A DNA stretch of 64,000 nucleotides, taken from Thauera propionica (GTDB lineage Bacteria; Pseudomonadota; Gammaproteobacteria; Burkholderiales; Rhodocyclaceae). This document shows, piece after piece, positions 43,991 through 53,208 of this stretch. The DNA is taken from contig NZ_NOIH01000015.1 in NCBI RefSeq assembly GCF_002245655.1, positions 62,001 through 126,000 of the forward strand. The letters are read 5' to 3'. Under the pieces are notes generated by a model. It saw only the letters and a list, made by a program, of their open reading frames with translations, ran no database searches and was not told the DNA's origin. Numbering within the stretch: position 1 is the first letter of the stretch; the number at the start of each line of letters is the position of its first letter. A program made the position numbers and the translations under genes.

Positions 43991-45310
43991 TTGAGCGAAC
44001 CTATCGACCTGCTGATTCACCCGCGCTGGACCGTCACGGTCGAGCCGGCCGGCGCCGCACTGGAAGACCACGCGGTTGCCGTGCGTGACGGACGGATCGT
44101 CGCTGTCGTGCCGATGGACGAGGCGCGCATCCGCTTCCAGCCCGGCAAGATCGTCGAACTCCCGCAACACGTCCTGATACCCGGGCTGGTCAATCTTCAT
44201 GCGCACGCAGCCATGAACCTCATGCGCGGGATCGCAGACGACCTGCCGCTCATGCGCTGGCTTCAGGAGGCGATCTGGCCGACCGAGAGCCGGCACGTAT
44301 CCGCCAGTTTCGTACGTGACGGCACGCTGCTCGCGGCAGCCGAAATGCTGCGGGGCGGCATCACGACCTGCAACGACATGTATTTCTATCCCGGCGCAGC
44401 GGCCGAAGCCTTTGCCGAAGCGGGGATGCGGGCCGTCGTCGGCATCGTGGTACTCGACTTTCCCACGCCATGGGCGAGCGATGCGGACGACTATCTGCGC
44501 AAGGGGCTCCATGCCCGCGACCGCTTCGCCAACCATCCCCTGCTGTCCTTCTCTGTGGCGCCTCACGCGCCGTACACTGTGTCCGATACGGCTTTCGAGC
44601 ACGTGCGCGCACTGGCGGATGAGCTCGAGACCGGCATTCACGTCCATGTCCATGAGACGGAAACCGAGATCCGCGAATCGCTGACGACCCACGGCGTGCG
44701 CCCGCTCACCCGTCTTGCCCGTCTTGGCGTGCTGGGCGAGAGCACGATCGGCGTGCACGCGGTACATCTCTCCGACATGGATGTCGAACTGCTCGCCCGC
44801 CACGGCTGCAGCGTGGCGCACTGCCCCACATCGAACATGAAGCTCGGCAGCGGCATCGCACCCGTGACGCGCCTGCTAGCAGCGGGGGTAAACACCGGCC
44901 TCGGAACCGACGGTGCCGCGAGCAACAACCGAGTCGACCTGTTCCAGGAGATGCGGCATGCCGCGCTCCTCGCCAAGGCCACAACACTCGACGCTGCAGC
45001 GCTTCCCGCGCACCGCGCGTTGGCGATGGCGACGATCGATGGCGCACGGGCGCTCGGCATGGAGGCGCTGATCGGCTCCATCACGCCGGGCAAGCAGGCC
45101 GACCTGTGTGCCGTGGATCTTGGTGGCCTGTTTACGCAGCCCTGCTTCGACCCTGTCTCGCATCTCGTCTATTCGGCGGGTCGCGAACACGTCACACATG
45201 TGTGGGTAAATGGCGAACCCCGCGTGAACAAAGGCGTTCCGCTGTTGCATATTCACGACAAAGAATTGCTCAGGATCGCATCGCTATGGCAAACTAGGCT
45301 CGCTAATTGA
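43991..45310 (+). CDS. mtaD: TRZ/ATZ-family amidohydrolase, MTA/SAH deaminase type (TTG start)
   Basis: A 439-residue metal-dependent deaminase of the TRZ/ATZ family. The metal ligands are visible as LVNLHAHAAMN near residue 68, HVHETETE near residue 217, HAVHLSD near residue 258 and GLGTDGAASNN near residue 305. The pattern fits 5'-methylthioadenosine/S-adenosylhomocysteine deaminase, which sits before ompA-ubiG in relatives; the substrate is inferred. The start is a TTG at 43991 with GGAG 6 bases before it, giving the family N-terminus MSEPIDLLIHPRW. A TTG four codons earlier is less likely. Confidence 0.85.
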   Translation: MSEPIDLLIHPRWTVTVEPAGAALEDHAVAVRDGRIVAVVPMDEARIRFQPGKIVELPQHVLIPGLVNLHAHAAMNLMRGIADDLPLMRWLQEAIWPTESRHVSASFVRDGTLLAAAEMLRGGITTCNDMYFYPGAAAEAFAEAGMRAVVGIVVLDFPTPWASDADDYLRKGLHARDRFANHPLLSFSVAPHAPYTVSDTAFEHVRALADELETGIHVHVHETETEIRESLTTHGVRPLTRLARLGVLGESTIGVHAVHLSDMDVELLARHGCSVAHCPTSNMKLGSGIAPVTRLLAAGVNTGLGTDGAASNNRVDLFQEMRHAALLAKATTLDAAALPAHRALAMATIDGARALGMEALIGSITPGKQADLCAVDLGGLFTQPCFDPVSHLVYSAGREHVTHVWVNGEPRVNKGVPLLHIHDKELLRIASLWQTRLAN

Positions 45311-45335
45311 ACTGGATACAGTCGTTCAATATCGA
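45307..45335 (+). promoter_or_regulatory. Promoter candidate of ompA-family gene
   Basis: TTGAAC (45307-45312), 17-base spacer, TATCGA (45330-45335). It overlaps the last codons of the amidohydrolase gene and would give a leader of about 70 bases before the ATG at 45414, which has a strong AGAGGAAA site. Confidence 0.45.
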
Positions 45336-45413
45336 CGCGATTACGGCCCTCCAGCTGTATTCACTTTCCGTTGCAGTGGTAAATCCGGCGACTCGCCCTT
45401 CAAAGAGGAAACC

Positions 45414-46124
45414 ATGATCAAACAAACCAAGAAGCAGATGCTCATGCTGGCCGCCATCGCCTCGATCGGCCTGTCCGCTCCCAGCGCCTACGCACAAGTC
45501 AAGGATGTCGTGGTCGACGGCAAGGGCGAAGTCCCCTACGTGATCGACGCGCGTAACGTCGTTGCCCGTAGCGGTACCGGCCTGTGCTGGCGCACTGGCT
45601 ACTGGTCGCCGGCTGCTGCCTCGACCGCCATGGCCGGCCAGTTCCCGGTTGGCTGCGAGTGCGACAGCGACATCGTCGCCAAGGACAAGTGCGTGGCCCC
45701 GGTCGCTGCTGCCAAGCCGGCTCCCGCTCCGGCTCCGAAGCCCACCGCTGACAAGATCAAGCTGGCTGCCGACGCCCTGTTCGATTTCGACAAGGCCACG
45801 CTGAAGCCCGAAGGCCGCGCCAAGCTGGACGACCTGGCCGCCAAGTCGAAGCAGCTGAAGCTGGAAGTCATCCTGGCCGTCGGCCACACCGACCGTCTGG
45901 GTTCGGATGCCTACAACCAGAAGCTGTCCGAGCGCCGCGCTGCCGCCGTCAAGACCTACCTGGTCTCGAAGGGCGTCGAAGCCAACCGCGTCTACACCGA
46001 AGGCAAGGGCGAGAAGCAGCCCGTGACCGGCAACAAGTGCGACAACATCAAGAACCGCAAGGCTCTGATCGAGTGCCTGCAGCCGGATCGCCGCGTGGAA
46101 GTCGAAGTGATCGGCTCCAAGTAA
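45414..46124 (+). CDS. ompA: OmpA-family outer membrane/peptidoglycan-binding protein
   Basis: A 236-residue exported protein: signal peptide ending AYA at about residue 27, a short N-terminal region with cysteines in GTGLCWRTGYW and GCECDSD, an Ala/Pro/Lys hinge near residues 98-112, then a C-terminal OmpA domain. The domain shows DALFDFDKATLKPEG, VGHTDRLGSDAYNQKLSERRA in pieces and the LQPDRRVEVEV end, the peptidoglycan-binding fold. The N-terminus is too short for an 8-strand barrel, so it belongs to the small betaproteobacterial OmpA type (OprF-like C-terminus), probably anchoring the envelope. It is followed by a strong terminator. Codon use is visibly optimised (repeated GCT, CTG, AAG), suggesting high expression. 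Confidence 0.93.
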   Translation: MIKQTKKQMLMLAAIASIGLSAPSAYAQVKDVVVDGKGEVPYVIDARNVVARSGTGLCWRTGYWSPAAASTAMAGQFPVGCECDSDIVAKDKCVAPVAAAKPAPAPAPKPTADKIKLAADALFDFDKATLKPEGRAKLDDLAAKSKQLKLEVILAVGHTDRLGSDAYNQKLSERRAAAVKTYLVSKGVEANRVYTEGKGEKQPVTGNKCDNIKNRKALIECLQPDRRVEVEVIGSK

Positions 46125-46141
46125 TCGGTTTTCCGATGCGC

Positions 46142-46175
46142 AAAAAGCCCTGCTTCGGCGGGGCTTTTTGTTTTC
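46142..46175 (+). terminator. Rho-independent terminator after ompA
   Basis: A 12-bp stem AAAAAGCCCTGC/GCGGGGCTTTTT with a TTCG tetraloop, followed by GTTTTC. It lies 17 bases after the stop and is a textbook terminator. Confidence 0.93.
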
Positions 46176-46246
46176 TGAAGCCGGTCGATGAACCGCCAGG
46201 CCGCTGCTGCGGTCCCAACCAACTCTGCCAACTGTGACGACAGACG

Positions 46247-46948
46247 ATGAGTGCAATCAACGCCGACCCCGCCGAACTGCAGAAATTCAGTGACCTTGCC
46301 CACCGCTGGTGGGATCCCGCATCCGAGTTCAAGCCGCTGCACGAGATCAACCCGCTCCGCCTGGGCTGGATCAATGGCAAGGCCGACCTCGCCGGCAAGA
46401 CGGTGCTCGACGTCGGCTGCGGCGGCGGCATCCTGGCCGAAGGGATGGCTTCGGTCGGCGCCCGCGTGACCGGCATCGACCTGTCTGAAAAGGCGCTGAG
46501 CGTGGCGCGCCTGCATCTGTTCGAGAGCGGCCACAGCGTCGATTACCGGCTGGTGAGCGCCGAAGCCTTCGCCGAAGAAATGCCGGGCCATTTCGACGTC
46601 GTGACCTGCATGGAAATGCTCGAGCACGTCCCTGACCCCGCCAGCACGATCGCCGCCTGCGCGCGCCTGGTCAAGCCGGGCGGCCACGTCTTCTTCTCGA
46701 CGATCAACCGCAACATCAAGGCTTACGTACTGGCCATCATCGGTGCCGAATACGTGCTGAACATGCTGCCCCGCGGCACACACGAGTACGCCAAGTTCCT
46801 CAAGCCCTCGGAGCTTGGCCGCCATTGCCGCAATGCCGGCCTCGACACGCACGAACTGATCGGCATGAGCTACAACCCGCTCACCAAGGTCTATTCGCTG
46901 GGCCGCGATACCGACGTGAACTACCTGCTGCACACCCGCCGCGGCTGA
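46247..46948 (+). CDS. ubiG: Ubiquinone biosynthesis O-methyltransferase
   Basis: SAM-dependent methyltransferase that performs both O-methylations in ubiquinone synthesis. The 233-residue protein has the opening [16 protein letters not shown], the SAM motif [16 protein letters not shown] near residue 48, and the EMLEHVPDP block near residue 123. The end [19 protein letters not shown] is typical. It follows the ompA terminator by 72 bases, the common betaproteobacterial ompA-ubiG order. The usual phosphoglycolate phosphatase gene does not follow; a DUF475 gene faces it instead. Confidence 0.96.
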   Translation: MSAINADPAELQKFSDLAHRWWDPASEFKPLHEINPLRLGWINGKADLAGKTVLDVGCGGGILAEGMASVGARVTGIDLSEKALSVARLHLFESGHSVDYRLVSAEAFAEEMPGHFDVVTCMEMLEHVPDPASTIAACARLVKPGGHVFFSTINRNIKAYVLAIIGAEYVLNMLPRGTHEYAKFLKPSELGRHCRNAGLDTHELIGMSYNPLTKVYSLGRDTDVNYLLHTRRG

Positions 46949-46972
46949 TCCCGCCCGGGCGGCGGGCCGCGC

Positions 46973-47983
46973 TCAGGCGATGGCCCGCCGATGGCGCAGC
47001 GAGCTCCAGAACGCTGCGCCGATAAGCACCGCACCGACCAGGCCGGTGATGACTTCCGGGATATGCACGTGCACGCCGATGAACATCACCGCCGCCAGCG
47101 CCCCGATCGCCCAGAACGCCCCGTGCTCGAGGAAGCGGTAGGCGTTGAGCGTCTCGCGATAGACCAGCATCAGCGTGAATGAGCGCACGAACATCGCGCC
47201 CACGCCCAGGCCGATCGCGATGATCGGCAGGCTGTTCGTCAGCGCGAAAGCGCCGATGACGCCGTCGAAGCTGAACGACGCATCCAGCAGCTCGAGATAC
47301 ATGAAGCCGGCGAAGCCGGTCTTGGCCACGACCTTGCCGCCCTCGCCCTCTTCGCCGCCCAGGATCGCGCCCAGGCCGTCGGCGATGATGTAGGTGATCA
47401 ATCCCCACACGCCGGCGACGACGAATTCGACGCGCCTGGTGTCGCTCTCCAGGTAGGCAGCACTGCTCAGGATCGCCAGCAGGGTCAGCAGGATCTGTGC
47501 AGCCTCGAGTCGTCCGAGCTTGGTCAGCGGCGCCTCCAGCACGTGCAACCAGTGCAGGTCCTTGTTGCTGTCGACGAAGAACTTCAGGAACACCATCGCG
47601 AGGAAGGCGCCGCCGAAGGCCGCAATCTCATGATGAGCGGACAGCAGGATGCGGGCGTATTCGGCTTCGTCGAACAACGCGAGATCGATGACCGCCATCG
47701 GCCCCATGTTGGCGACGACACCGACGATGGCGAGCGGGAACACGATGCGCATGCCGAACACCGCGATCAGGATGCCCCACAGCAGGAAACGCTGGCGCCA
47801 CTTCTCGTCCATGTGCTTGAGCACCGTGGCATTAACCACCGCGTTGTCGAAGGACAGCGAGGTTTCGAGAATCGCAAGCACGACAACGATGAAGGCGCCG
47901 GACCACCCCGCCAGCAGGTAGCCGCCAATGACGCCGAAAATGGTCACGAGGATGGACCACTTGAAGTAGCCGAGATCTTGCAT
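46973..47983 (-). CDS. DUF475 family membrane protein (TerC-like)
   Basis: A 336-residue protein with about nine hydrophobic segments. Two related acidic membrane motifs are seen, ETSLSFDNAVVNA near residue 40 and ELLDASFSFDGVIGAF near residue 230, the SFDN/SFDG signature shared by TerC-like and DUF475 families, which are linked to metal-ion export or tellurite resistance. The start at 47983 (MQDLGYFKWSIL) is chosen because the longer frame runs through non-family sequence. A -10 hexamer TAGAAT (48036-48041) lies 52 bases upstream. A metal-transport role is an inference. Confidence 0.88.
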   Translation of the reverse strand: MQDLGYFKWSILVTIFGVIGGYLLAGWSGAFIVVVLAILETSLSFDNAVVNATVLKHMDEKWRQRFLLWGILIAVFGMRIVFPLAIVGVVANMGPMAVIDLALFDEAEYARILLSAHHEIAAFGGAFLAMVFLKFFVDSNKDLHWLHVLEAPLTKLGRLEAAQILLTLLAILSSAAYLESDTRRVEFVVAGVWGLITYIIADGLGAILGGEEGEGGKVVAKTGFAGFMYLELLDASFSFDGVIGAFALTNSLPIIAIGLGVGAMFVRSFTLMLVYRETLNAYRFLEHGAFWAIGALAAVMFIGVHVHIPEVITGLVGAVLIGAAFWSSLRHRRAIA

Positions 47984-48035
47984 GTGCAGCCTGGAGAGGA
48001 TGAAGGCGGGCAACGCGCCCGGCCCGAAGCGCGCG

Positions 48036-48041
48036 ATTCTA
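48036..48041 (-). promoter_or_regulatory. Possible -10 box of the DUF475 gene
   Basis: On the minus strand GCTAGAAT gives a good -10 (TAGAAT) in the 152-base gap between lutC and the DUF475 gene. No strong -35 was seen. Confidence 0.4.
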
Positions 48042-48135
48042 GCGAAAGTCCTCGATCGGCGTCGTGTCGCGTACAGCGCCGGCTTGGCGGACCGGCCAGC
48101 CCGCCCCTTGACGGCTAGCGGCCGCCCCCGGTCGA

Positions 48136-48807
48136 TCAGGCGTCCTGCAGGATCAGGACCAGCAGTTCCTTCGGCCCGTGCGCGCCATAGGCCAGCGTCT
48201 GCTGGATGTCCGCGGTCTTCGACGGCCCCGAGACCAGCAGCGCGTTGGTCGGCAACCCGCCCGCCCAGCCTTGCGCATGCATGGCTTCGAACAGGTTGTC
48301 GAACACCTCGCTCGCCTTCAGCAGCGCAATGTGCAGCGGCGGCACCAGGCTCATCAGGCGCGGCTCCTGAGGCGTCGGCCAGACGATGAGACTGCCGGTT
48401 GCGGCAATGCCGCCCAGCGTCCCGGTCAGGCTCGCCGGCGTATGGAAGAAGAGTTCGTCCTTCCACTCCTCGACCGGGCGGTCATAGGCCTTCAGCCGCA
48501 GCGAGCCGCCGTTCAGCGCGAGGTAGCCCGCGAACTGCTGCCCATGCGCGGTCGCCGGCGACACCAGCAATTCGCCGATGCCGCGCTCGGCCAGTGCCGC
48601 AAGCACCAGCGCAGGCCAGTCGGCGGAGGTCGTCAACCGGGTTTCGCCATGCACGGCCTCGAGCACTTCGCGCAGACGGTCGAGACGCTTGTCCGGCGCG
48701 TAACGCCAGGGCACGGTGACGAGCGCCTCATCGTAGTCGTCAGCAACTGCCGTCGTGCCCTCGAGGCTGCCGCGCAGCTTGGCGAGGATGCGTTCCTTGG
48801 CGCTCAT
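48136..48807 (-). CDS. lutC: Lactate utilization protein C
   Basis: A 223-residue DUF162/LUD-domain protein (YkgG type), a subunit of the LutABC complex that oxidises L-lactate to pyruvate in the cytoplasm. It opens with MSAKERILAKLRGSL and shows the LUD features TGTLGGIAATGSLI near residue 128 and NALLVSGPSKTADIQQTL near residue 190. Its ATG directly abuts the lutB stop, with GGAG 9 bases upstream inside lutB. Confidence 0.94.
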   Translation of the reverse strand: MSAKERILAKLRGSLEGTTAVADDYDEALVTVPWRYAPDKRLDRLREVLEAVHGETRLTTSADWPALVLAALAERGIGELLVSPATAHGQQFAGYLALNGGSLRLKAYDRPVEEWKDELFFHTPASLTGTLGGIAATGSLIVWPTPQEPRLMSLVPPLHIALLKASEVFDNLFEAMHAQGWAGGLPTNALLVSGPSKTADIQQTLAYGAHGPKELLVLILQDA

Positions 48808-50247
48808 TCATTCATCTCCCAGGTGGTCGCGCGCGAGTTCGTGCAGGCTGCGCGCGGCCGGCTTCGGCGGCGCATGGTGTTCGGTCCAGGGGCCGATGTT
48901 GGATGGCATCAGTCCTCGCAGGCGGGTGCCGGCGAAACGTGCGACACGATACAAGCCCGGCGAGGTATTCACTGCCTTCCACGCCTTCCAGATCATCCTT
49001 TCCTTCGCCGAGTACTTGGCGCCCTGCCCGCGCATGTGATGCGGCCCTTCATCGGGGGCGCGCACGGCCTCCTCGCGCAGGCGGCGCAGCAGCGCAGGAA
49101 TCGGGATCTTGACCGGACACACTTCGCCGCAGGCGCCGCACATCGACGAGGCCGTCGGCAGGTCGCGCGTCTTCTCCAGGCCCAGCATGTGGGGCGTGAC
49201 GATCTTGCCAATCGGGCCGGGATAGACGGTGCCATAGGCATGACCGCCAATGCGCGTATACACCGGGCAGTGGTTCATGCACGCGCCGCAGCGGATGCAG
49301 TTCAGCGTCTGGCGCAATGCGCCGTCGGCGAAAGCCTGGCTGCGACCGTTGTCGAGCAGCACCAGATGCACCTCGCGCGGGCCATCGAGCTCGTCCGCCT
49401 TGCGCGGGCTGGAAATCATGTTGACGTAGGTGGTGATCGGCTGTCCGGTCGCCGAGCGCGTCAACAGCGACAGCAGCGGAACCACATCACGCAGGTTCTC
49501 CACCACCTTCTCGATGCCGGTCACCGCGATGTGTACCGGCGGCACGGTGGTCGACATGCGGCCGTTGCCCTCATTCTCGACCAGCAGCAGCGTGCCGGTC
49601 TCGGCGATCGCAAAGTTCACGCCCGACACGCCGATGTCGGCCTCGAAGAACTTGCGCCGCAGCGTCTCGCGCCCGATCTGGATCAGCCGATCGACATCCT
49701 CGGTGTAATCGACCTCCAGCTTGTCGTGGAACAGCGAGGCCACCTGCCCGGCGTTGAGGTGAATCGCCGGCATGATGATGTGAGACGGCTTTTCCTCGCG
49801 CAGCTGCACGATGAACTCGCCCATGTCCGACTCGAGGCAATCGACGCCGCGTTCGCCGAGGAAATGGTTCATCTCCATTTCCTCGCTGACCATCGACTTG
49901 CCCTTGATGAGGTTCTTCGCCTCGTGCGCCTGGACGATCGAATGCACGATCGCGTTGGCCTCCTCGACGGTCTCGGCCCAGTGCACCTTCACGCCGTTGC
50001 GCGTCAGGTTGGCCTCGAGGCGCTCGAGCAGGTCGGGCAACTTGGACAGCGCCCGCGCACGCACGCGATTACCGAAGGCACGCAGGCGCTCCAGCTCGTC
50101 GGCGTCCGGAAACTGGGCCGTGCGCTTGGCCATCAGGAAGTCCATCGCGCCACGGAAGTTGCGGCGCAACTGGCCGTCGTCCAGCGCCTCGCGCGCGTTG
50201 CGCTTGAACTCGATCGGCACGCCGGGCAGATCGGCAAGGTTGCTCAT
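48808..50247 (-). CDS. lutB: Lactate utilization iron-sulfur protein B
   Basis: A 479-residue LutB/YkgF protein. The first 300 residues are a LUD domain with IAETGTLLLVENEGNGRMST near residue 205, and the C-terminal part carries two [4Fe-4S] motifs, CIRCGACMNHCPVY near residue 308 and CGACGEVCPVKIP near residue 358. These would pass electrons within LutABC. It begins 1 base after the lutA stop. Intact and of normal length. Confidence 0.96.
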   Translation of the reverse strand: MSNLADLPGVPIEFKRNAREALDDGQLRRNFRGAMDFLMAKRTAQFPDADELERLRAFGNRVRARALSKLPDLLERLEANLTRNGVKVHWAETVEEANAIVHSIVQAHEAKNLIKGKSMVSEEMEMNHFLGERGVDCLESDMGEFIVQLREEKPSHIIMPAIHLNAGQVASLFHDKLEVDYTEDVDRLIQIGRETLRRKFFEADIGVSGVNFAIAETGTLLLVENEGNGRMSTTVPPVHIAVTGIEKVVENLRDVVPLLSLLTRSATGQPITTYVNMISSPRKADELDGPREVHLVLLDNGRSQAFADGALRQTLNCIRCGACMNHCPVYTRIGGHAYGTVYPGPIGKIVTPHMLGLEKTRDLPTASSMCGACGEVCPVKIPIPALLRRLREEAVRAPDEGPHHMRGQGAKYSAKERMIWKAWKAVNTSPGLYRVARFAGTRLRGLMPSNIGPWTEHHAPPKPAARSLHELARDHLGDE

Positions 50248-50248
50248 G

Positions 50249-51064
50249 TCACTTCCCTCCGGTGCGGCGCAGCAGGAAGCTGGCGAGATGCTCGCCGCGC
50301 AGCGATTCGCCCTGCTTCTCGAACGCGCCGTTGATGTTCAGCAGACAGCCGCAGTCGGCACTCACCACCTCGGCTGCGCCGGAGCCCTTCAGCGCCGCGG
50401 TCTTGTCCTTGACCATCGCGCCCGAAATGTCCGGCATGCGCACGCTGAATGCGCCGCCAAAGCCGCAGCATTCGCTCTCGTGGTCGTGGTCGAGGCGCTC
50501 CACCCCCTGCAACTGCGCGAGCAGCGCGCGACCGTGGACATGGGTGTTCATCTCGCGCCGTGCCGAACAGGACGTGTGCAGCGCCACCTTCACCGGCGCC
50601 CCGGTGTCGGCGAGCTTCACCCGGCACACCTCCAGCAGGAACTCGGCCAGCTCAAAGGTACGCTCCGCCAGCGACTCGACCTGCCTCAGCGTCTCGGGCT
50701 CGTCCTTGAACAACTCGAAATAGTGGTGGCGGAACATCCCGGCACAGGAACCCGACGGCACGACCACCGGCCACTCGCCCGCGAACAGCGCCAGCTGCGC
50801 CCGCGCCACCTCGCGCGCCTCGTCGGTATAGCCCGAGGTATAGGCCGGCTGGCCGCAACAGCTCTGCGCCTGCGGGAAATGTACCTTGATGCCTTCACGC
50901 TCGAGGAGGCGGATCGCGTCCATGCCTGCATCGGGAAAGAACAGATCGAGCACGCAGGTCCCGAACAGGAAGACATCGCTCGGCTTGGCGGGATAGCTGC
51001 GCGGTGCCTGCAGCGGTGGCGCCACGCGAGTGGCGTTCGGTGCGGCAGCGGGTTGATGACTCAT
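50249..51064 (-). CDS. lutA: Lactate utilization protein A (Fe-S, CCG domain)
   Basis: A 271-residue LutA/YkgE protein with two CCG domains, the cysteine-rich motifs seen as SCCGQPAYTSGY near residue 68 and ECCGFGGAFSV near residue 200, as in heterodisulfide-reductase and glycolate-oxidase subunits. About 28 N-terminal residues (Ala/Pro-rich) precede the usual start region DVFLFGTCVLDLF. GGAGG lies 8 bases before the ATG at 51064. It follows lldP by 99 bases. Confidence 0.95.
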   Translation of the reverse strand: MSHQPAAAPNATRVAPPLQAPRSYPAKPSDVFLFGTCVLDLFFPDAGMDAIRLLEREGIKVHFPQAQSCCGQPAYTSGYTDEAREVARAQLALFAGEWPVVVPSGSCAGMFRHHYFELFKDEPETLRQVESLAERTFELAEFLLEVCRVKLADTGAPVKVALHTSCSARREMNTHVHGRALLAQLQGVERLDHDHESECCGFGGAFSVRMPDISGAMVKDKTAALKGSGAAEVVSADCGCLLNINGAFEKQGESLRGEHLASFLLRRTGGK

Positions 51065-51163
51065 GCGGAGTGCCTCCGTGGATGACTTTTCGATTGTGCA
51101 GCAGCCGCAGCGTGCGCGCGACTGCCGGAAACGCTAATACCCATGATGATGCCGGCCCGGCGC

Positions 51164-52861
51164 TCAGCCCGCGACCAGCGGGTCCGACACGCCCAGTACG
51201 TAGAGGGCGATCATCGCGACGATGCCGGTCATCAGCACGTAATACACCGTCGGCCAGAAGGTCTTGCGCAGGATCGCGCCTTCGCGCCCCAGCAGGCCGA
51301 CGGTGGCCGATGCCGCCACGACGTTGTGGATCGCGACCATGTTGCCCGCTGCCGCGCCAATGGCCTGGACCGCCACGATCAGTGCGCCGGAGATGCCGAG
51401 TGTGCTCGCCACACCGAACTGGAACTGGCTCAGCATCATGTTGCTGACCGTGTTCGAGCCGGCAATGAAGGCACCCAACGCGCCGACCGAGGGCGCCAGC
51501 AGCGGATAGACGGTACCGACGCTGTCGGCCACCCACTGCGCCATCGCGATCGGCATGCTCGGCAGGCCGGCGGCATTGACGCCCGAGTTGATCAGGATGC
51601 GCACCATCGGCACGGTAAACAGCAGCACGAAGCCGGCCCCCAGCAGCACACGCGAGGACTCGCCCACCGCCTTGACCAGCGAGCGCGCGTGCATGCGGTG
51701 CAGGAACACGGTGATGAGCACCACCGCAACCAGGATGCCGCCCGGCAGGTAGAGCGGCTGGAAGTTCGCGCTCACCCCCTTCTCGCCCAGCATGTTCGGG
51801 AAGTTGACGACGACCGCCTTCAGCGCGTTGCCGACCTCGGGGAACACACGGCTCATCACCAGCAGCGCACCGACCAGCACGTAGGGCAACCATGCGCGCA
51901 GCACGCCGATCGGCTGGTGGTGCGGCAACTGGTCGAGCTTCATCTCGACGCTGCCCATCCATTCGCTCGGCCAGTCCTTCGGCTCGGCAAAGTCCCAGCG
52001 CTTCTTCGGCACCAGAAAGCCGACCCGCGCCGCCGAGGTGACGATCGCCAGGCCAACCAGGCCACCCAGCAGCGAAGGGAACTCGGGGCCGAGGAAGACC
52101 CCGGTGAAGGCATAAGGCACGGTGAAAGCCAGGCCGGCGAACAACGCGAAGGGCAGCACCTCCAGCCCCGCCTTCCAGCTCTTCTCACGACCGAAGAATC
52201 GGGTCAGCATCATCGCCATGATCAAGGGCATCACCGTGCCGACGAGCGCATGGATGATCGCGACGTTGCCGGTGATCTGCTGCAGGAAGAGCTCCCAGCT
52301 CGAACCACGCTCGACAAGCTGGGCGCCGATCGCGGCAGTATCCAGGCCGCTGTTGACGCCGATGATGATCGGCGTGCCCACCGCCCCGAAGGACACGGGC
52401 GTGCTCTGTACCAGCATGCCGAGCAGCACCGCGGCCAGCGCCGGAAAGCCGATCGCCACCAGGAGCGGCGCAGCAATCGCCGCCGGCGTGCCGAAGCCCG
52501 AGGCGCCCTCGATGAAGCAGCCGAACAGCCACGCGATGATGATGGCCTGGATGCGGCGGTCGGGGCTGATGGTGGCGAAGCCGGCGCGGATCGCCGTGAT
52601 CCCGCCCGAGTATTTCAGCGTGTTCAGCAGCAGGATGGCGCCGAAGATGATCCACAGCACCCCGATCGTGATCACCAGACCCTGCAGGGTCGAGGCGAGT
52701 ACGCGGTTGAAGCTCATCTCCCAGGCATAGAGGCCGATACCCGCCGTCAGCAGATAGACAACAGGCATCGCCCGCTTGGCCGGCCAGCGCAGGCCGACCA
52801 GCAGCACCGCGGCGAGCAGGATGGGAGAGAAGGCGAGCAGAGCGAGCGTTCCGGATTGCAT
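51164..52861 (-). CDS. lldP: L-lactate permease
   Basis: A 565-residue LctP-family lactate:proton symporter, hydrophobic throughout with about 13-14 transmembrane helices. Family blocks include [22 protein letters not shown] near residues 114-135, [12 protein letters not shown] near residue 157 and the C-terminal [16 protein letters not shown] near residue 467. It is first in the lldP-lutABC run, so uptake and oxidation of lactate are coexpressed. A 5' leader of about 100 bases separates it from the LldR-like operator. Confidence 0.95.
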   Translation of the reverse strand: MQSGTLALLAFSPILLAAVLLVGLRWPAKRAMPVVYLLTAGIGLYAWEMSFNRVLASTLQGLVITIGVLWIIFGAILLLNTLKYSGGITAIRAGFATISPDRRIQAIIIAWLFGCFIEGASGFGTPAAIAAPLLVAIGFPALAAVLLGMLVQSTPVSFGAVGTPIIIGVNSGLDTAAIGAQLVERGSSWELFLQQITGNVAIIHALVGTVMPLIMAMMLTRFFGREKSWKAGLEVLPFALFAGLAFTVPYAFTGVFLGPEFPSLLGGLVGLAIVTSAARVGFLVPKKRWDFAEPKDWPSEWMGSVEMKLDQLPHHQPIGVLRAWLPYVLVGALLVMSRVFPEVGNALKAVVVNFPNMLGEKGVSANFQPLYLPGGILVAVVLITVFLHRMHARSLVKAVGESSRVLLGAGFVLLFTVPMVRILINSGVNAAGLPSMPIAMAQWVADSVGTVYPLLAPSVGALGAFIAGSNTVSNMMLSQFQFGVASTLGISGALIVAVQAIGAAAGNMVAIHNVVAASATVGLLGREGAILRKTFWPTVYYVLMTGIVAMIALYVLGVSDPLVAG

Positions 52862-53208
52862 CGAGTTTCGCCCTTTTCAGACACGCGTGGCGCGCGTAAA
52901 GAGATGCCCGCGCATCCCGTGAAGACCCAAGTTCATCGACCTACTCCCTCGAAGGTATCCGGTACAAATTTTCTGCAATTGGTCTTACCACTTGACCAGC
53001 AGTTGCGTTAGAGTAGGTGACGGAATTCAAGGAGTCAATCAAGGCAATCAGTAAATTGCATGCCAAGATAAGGTTGATTCCCGGCCAAGCCCCTTGGCAC
53101 GGCCTTTTGCGGGAAGGCATTGCCGTGACAATGGTCCCGACGAACTACATGTCTGCCTCGCACACAGCCACCGAGAGCCGATCGCGCCGAACTGAAAGGA
53201 ATACCCGA
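52862..53208. other. Divergent regulatory region between lldP and the FadR-type regulator
   Basis: This 347-base gap holds the LldR-like operator at 52977-52993 and presumably the promoters for both sides. An in-frame extension of the regulator gene reaches back to 53017, but it is not family-like and lies beyond a good ribosome-binding site, so I read 53010-53208 as leader. No tRNA or small gene was recognised. Confidence 0.6.
52977..52993. promoter_or_regulatory. LldR/PdhR-type operator
   Basis: AATTGGTCTTACCACTT matches the known 17-bp PdhR/LldR consensus AATTGGT-N3-ACCAATT at all but one defined position. It lies about 115 bases before the lldP ATG and 215 bases before the regulator ATG, in the only divergent gap of the lactate cluster. 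Confidence 0.75.

Noticed and set aside
44361-44612. Small minus-strand frame inside the amidohydrolase gene
   Set aside because: Arg/Pro-rich shadow frame with no motif or ribosome-binding site.
53017-53208. Sixty-four-codon N-terminal extension of the FadR-type regulator
   Set aside because: The extension is not FadR-like, and AAGGA stands correctly before the ATG at 53209.
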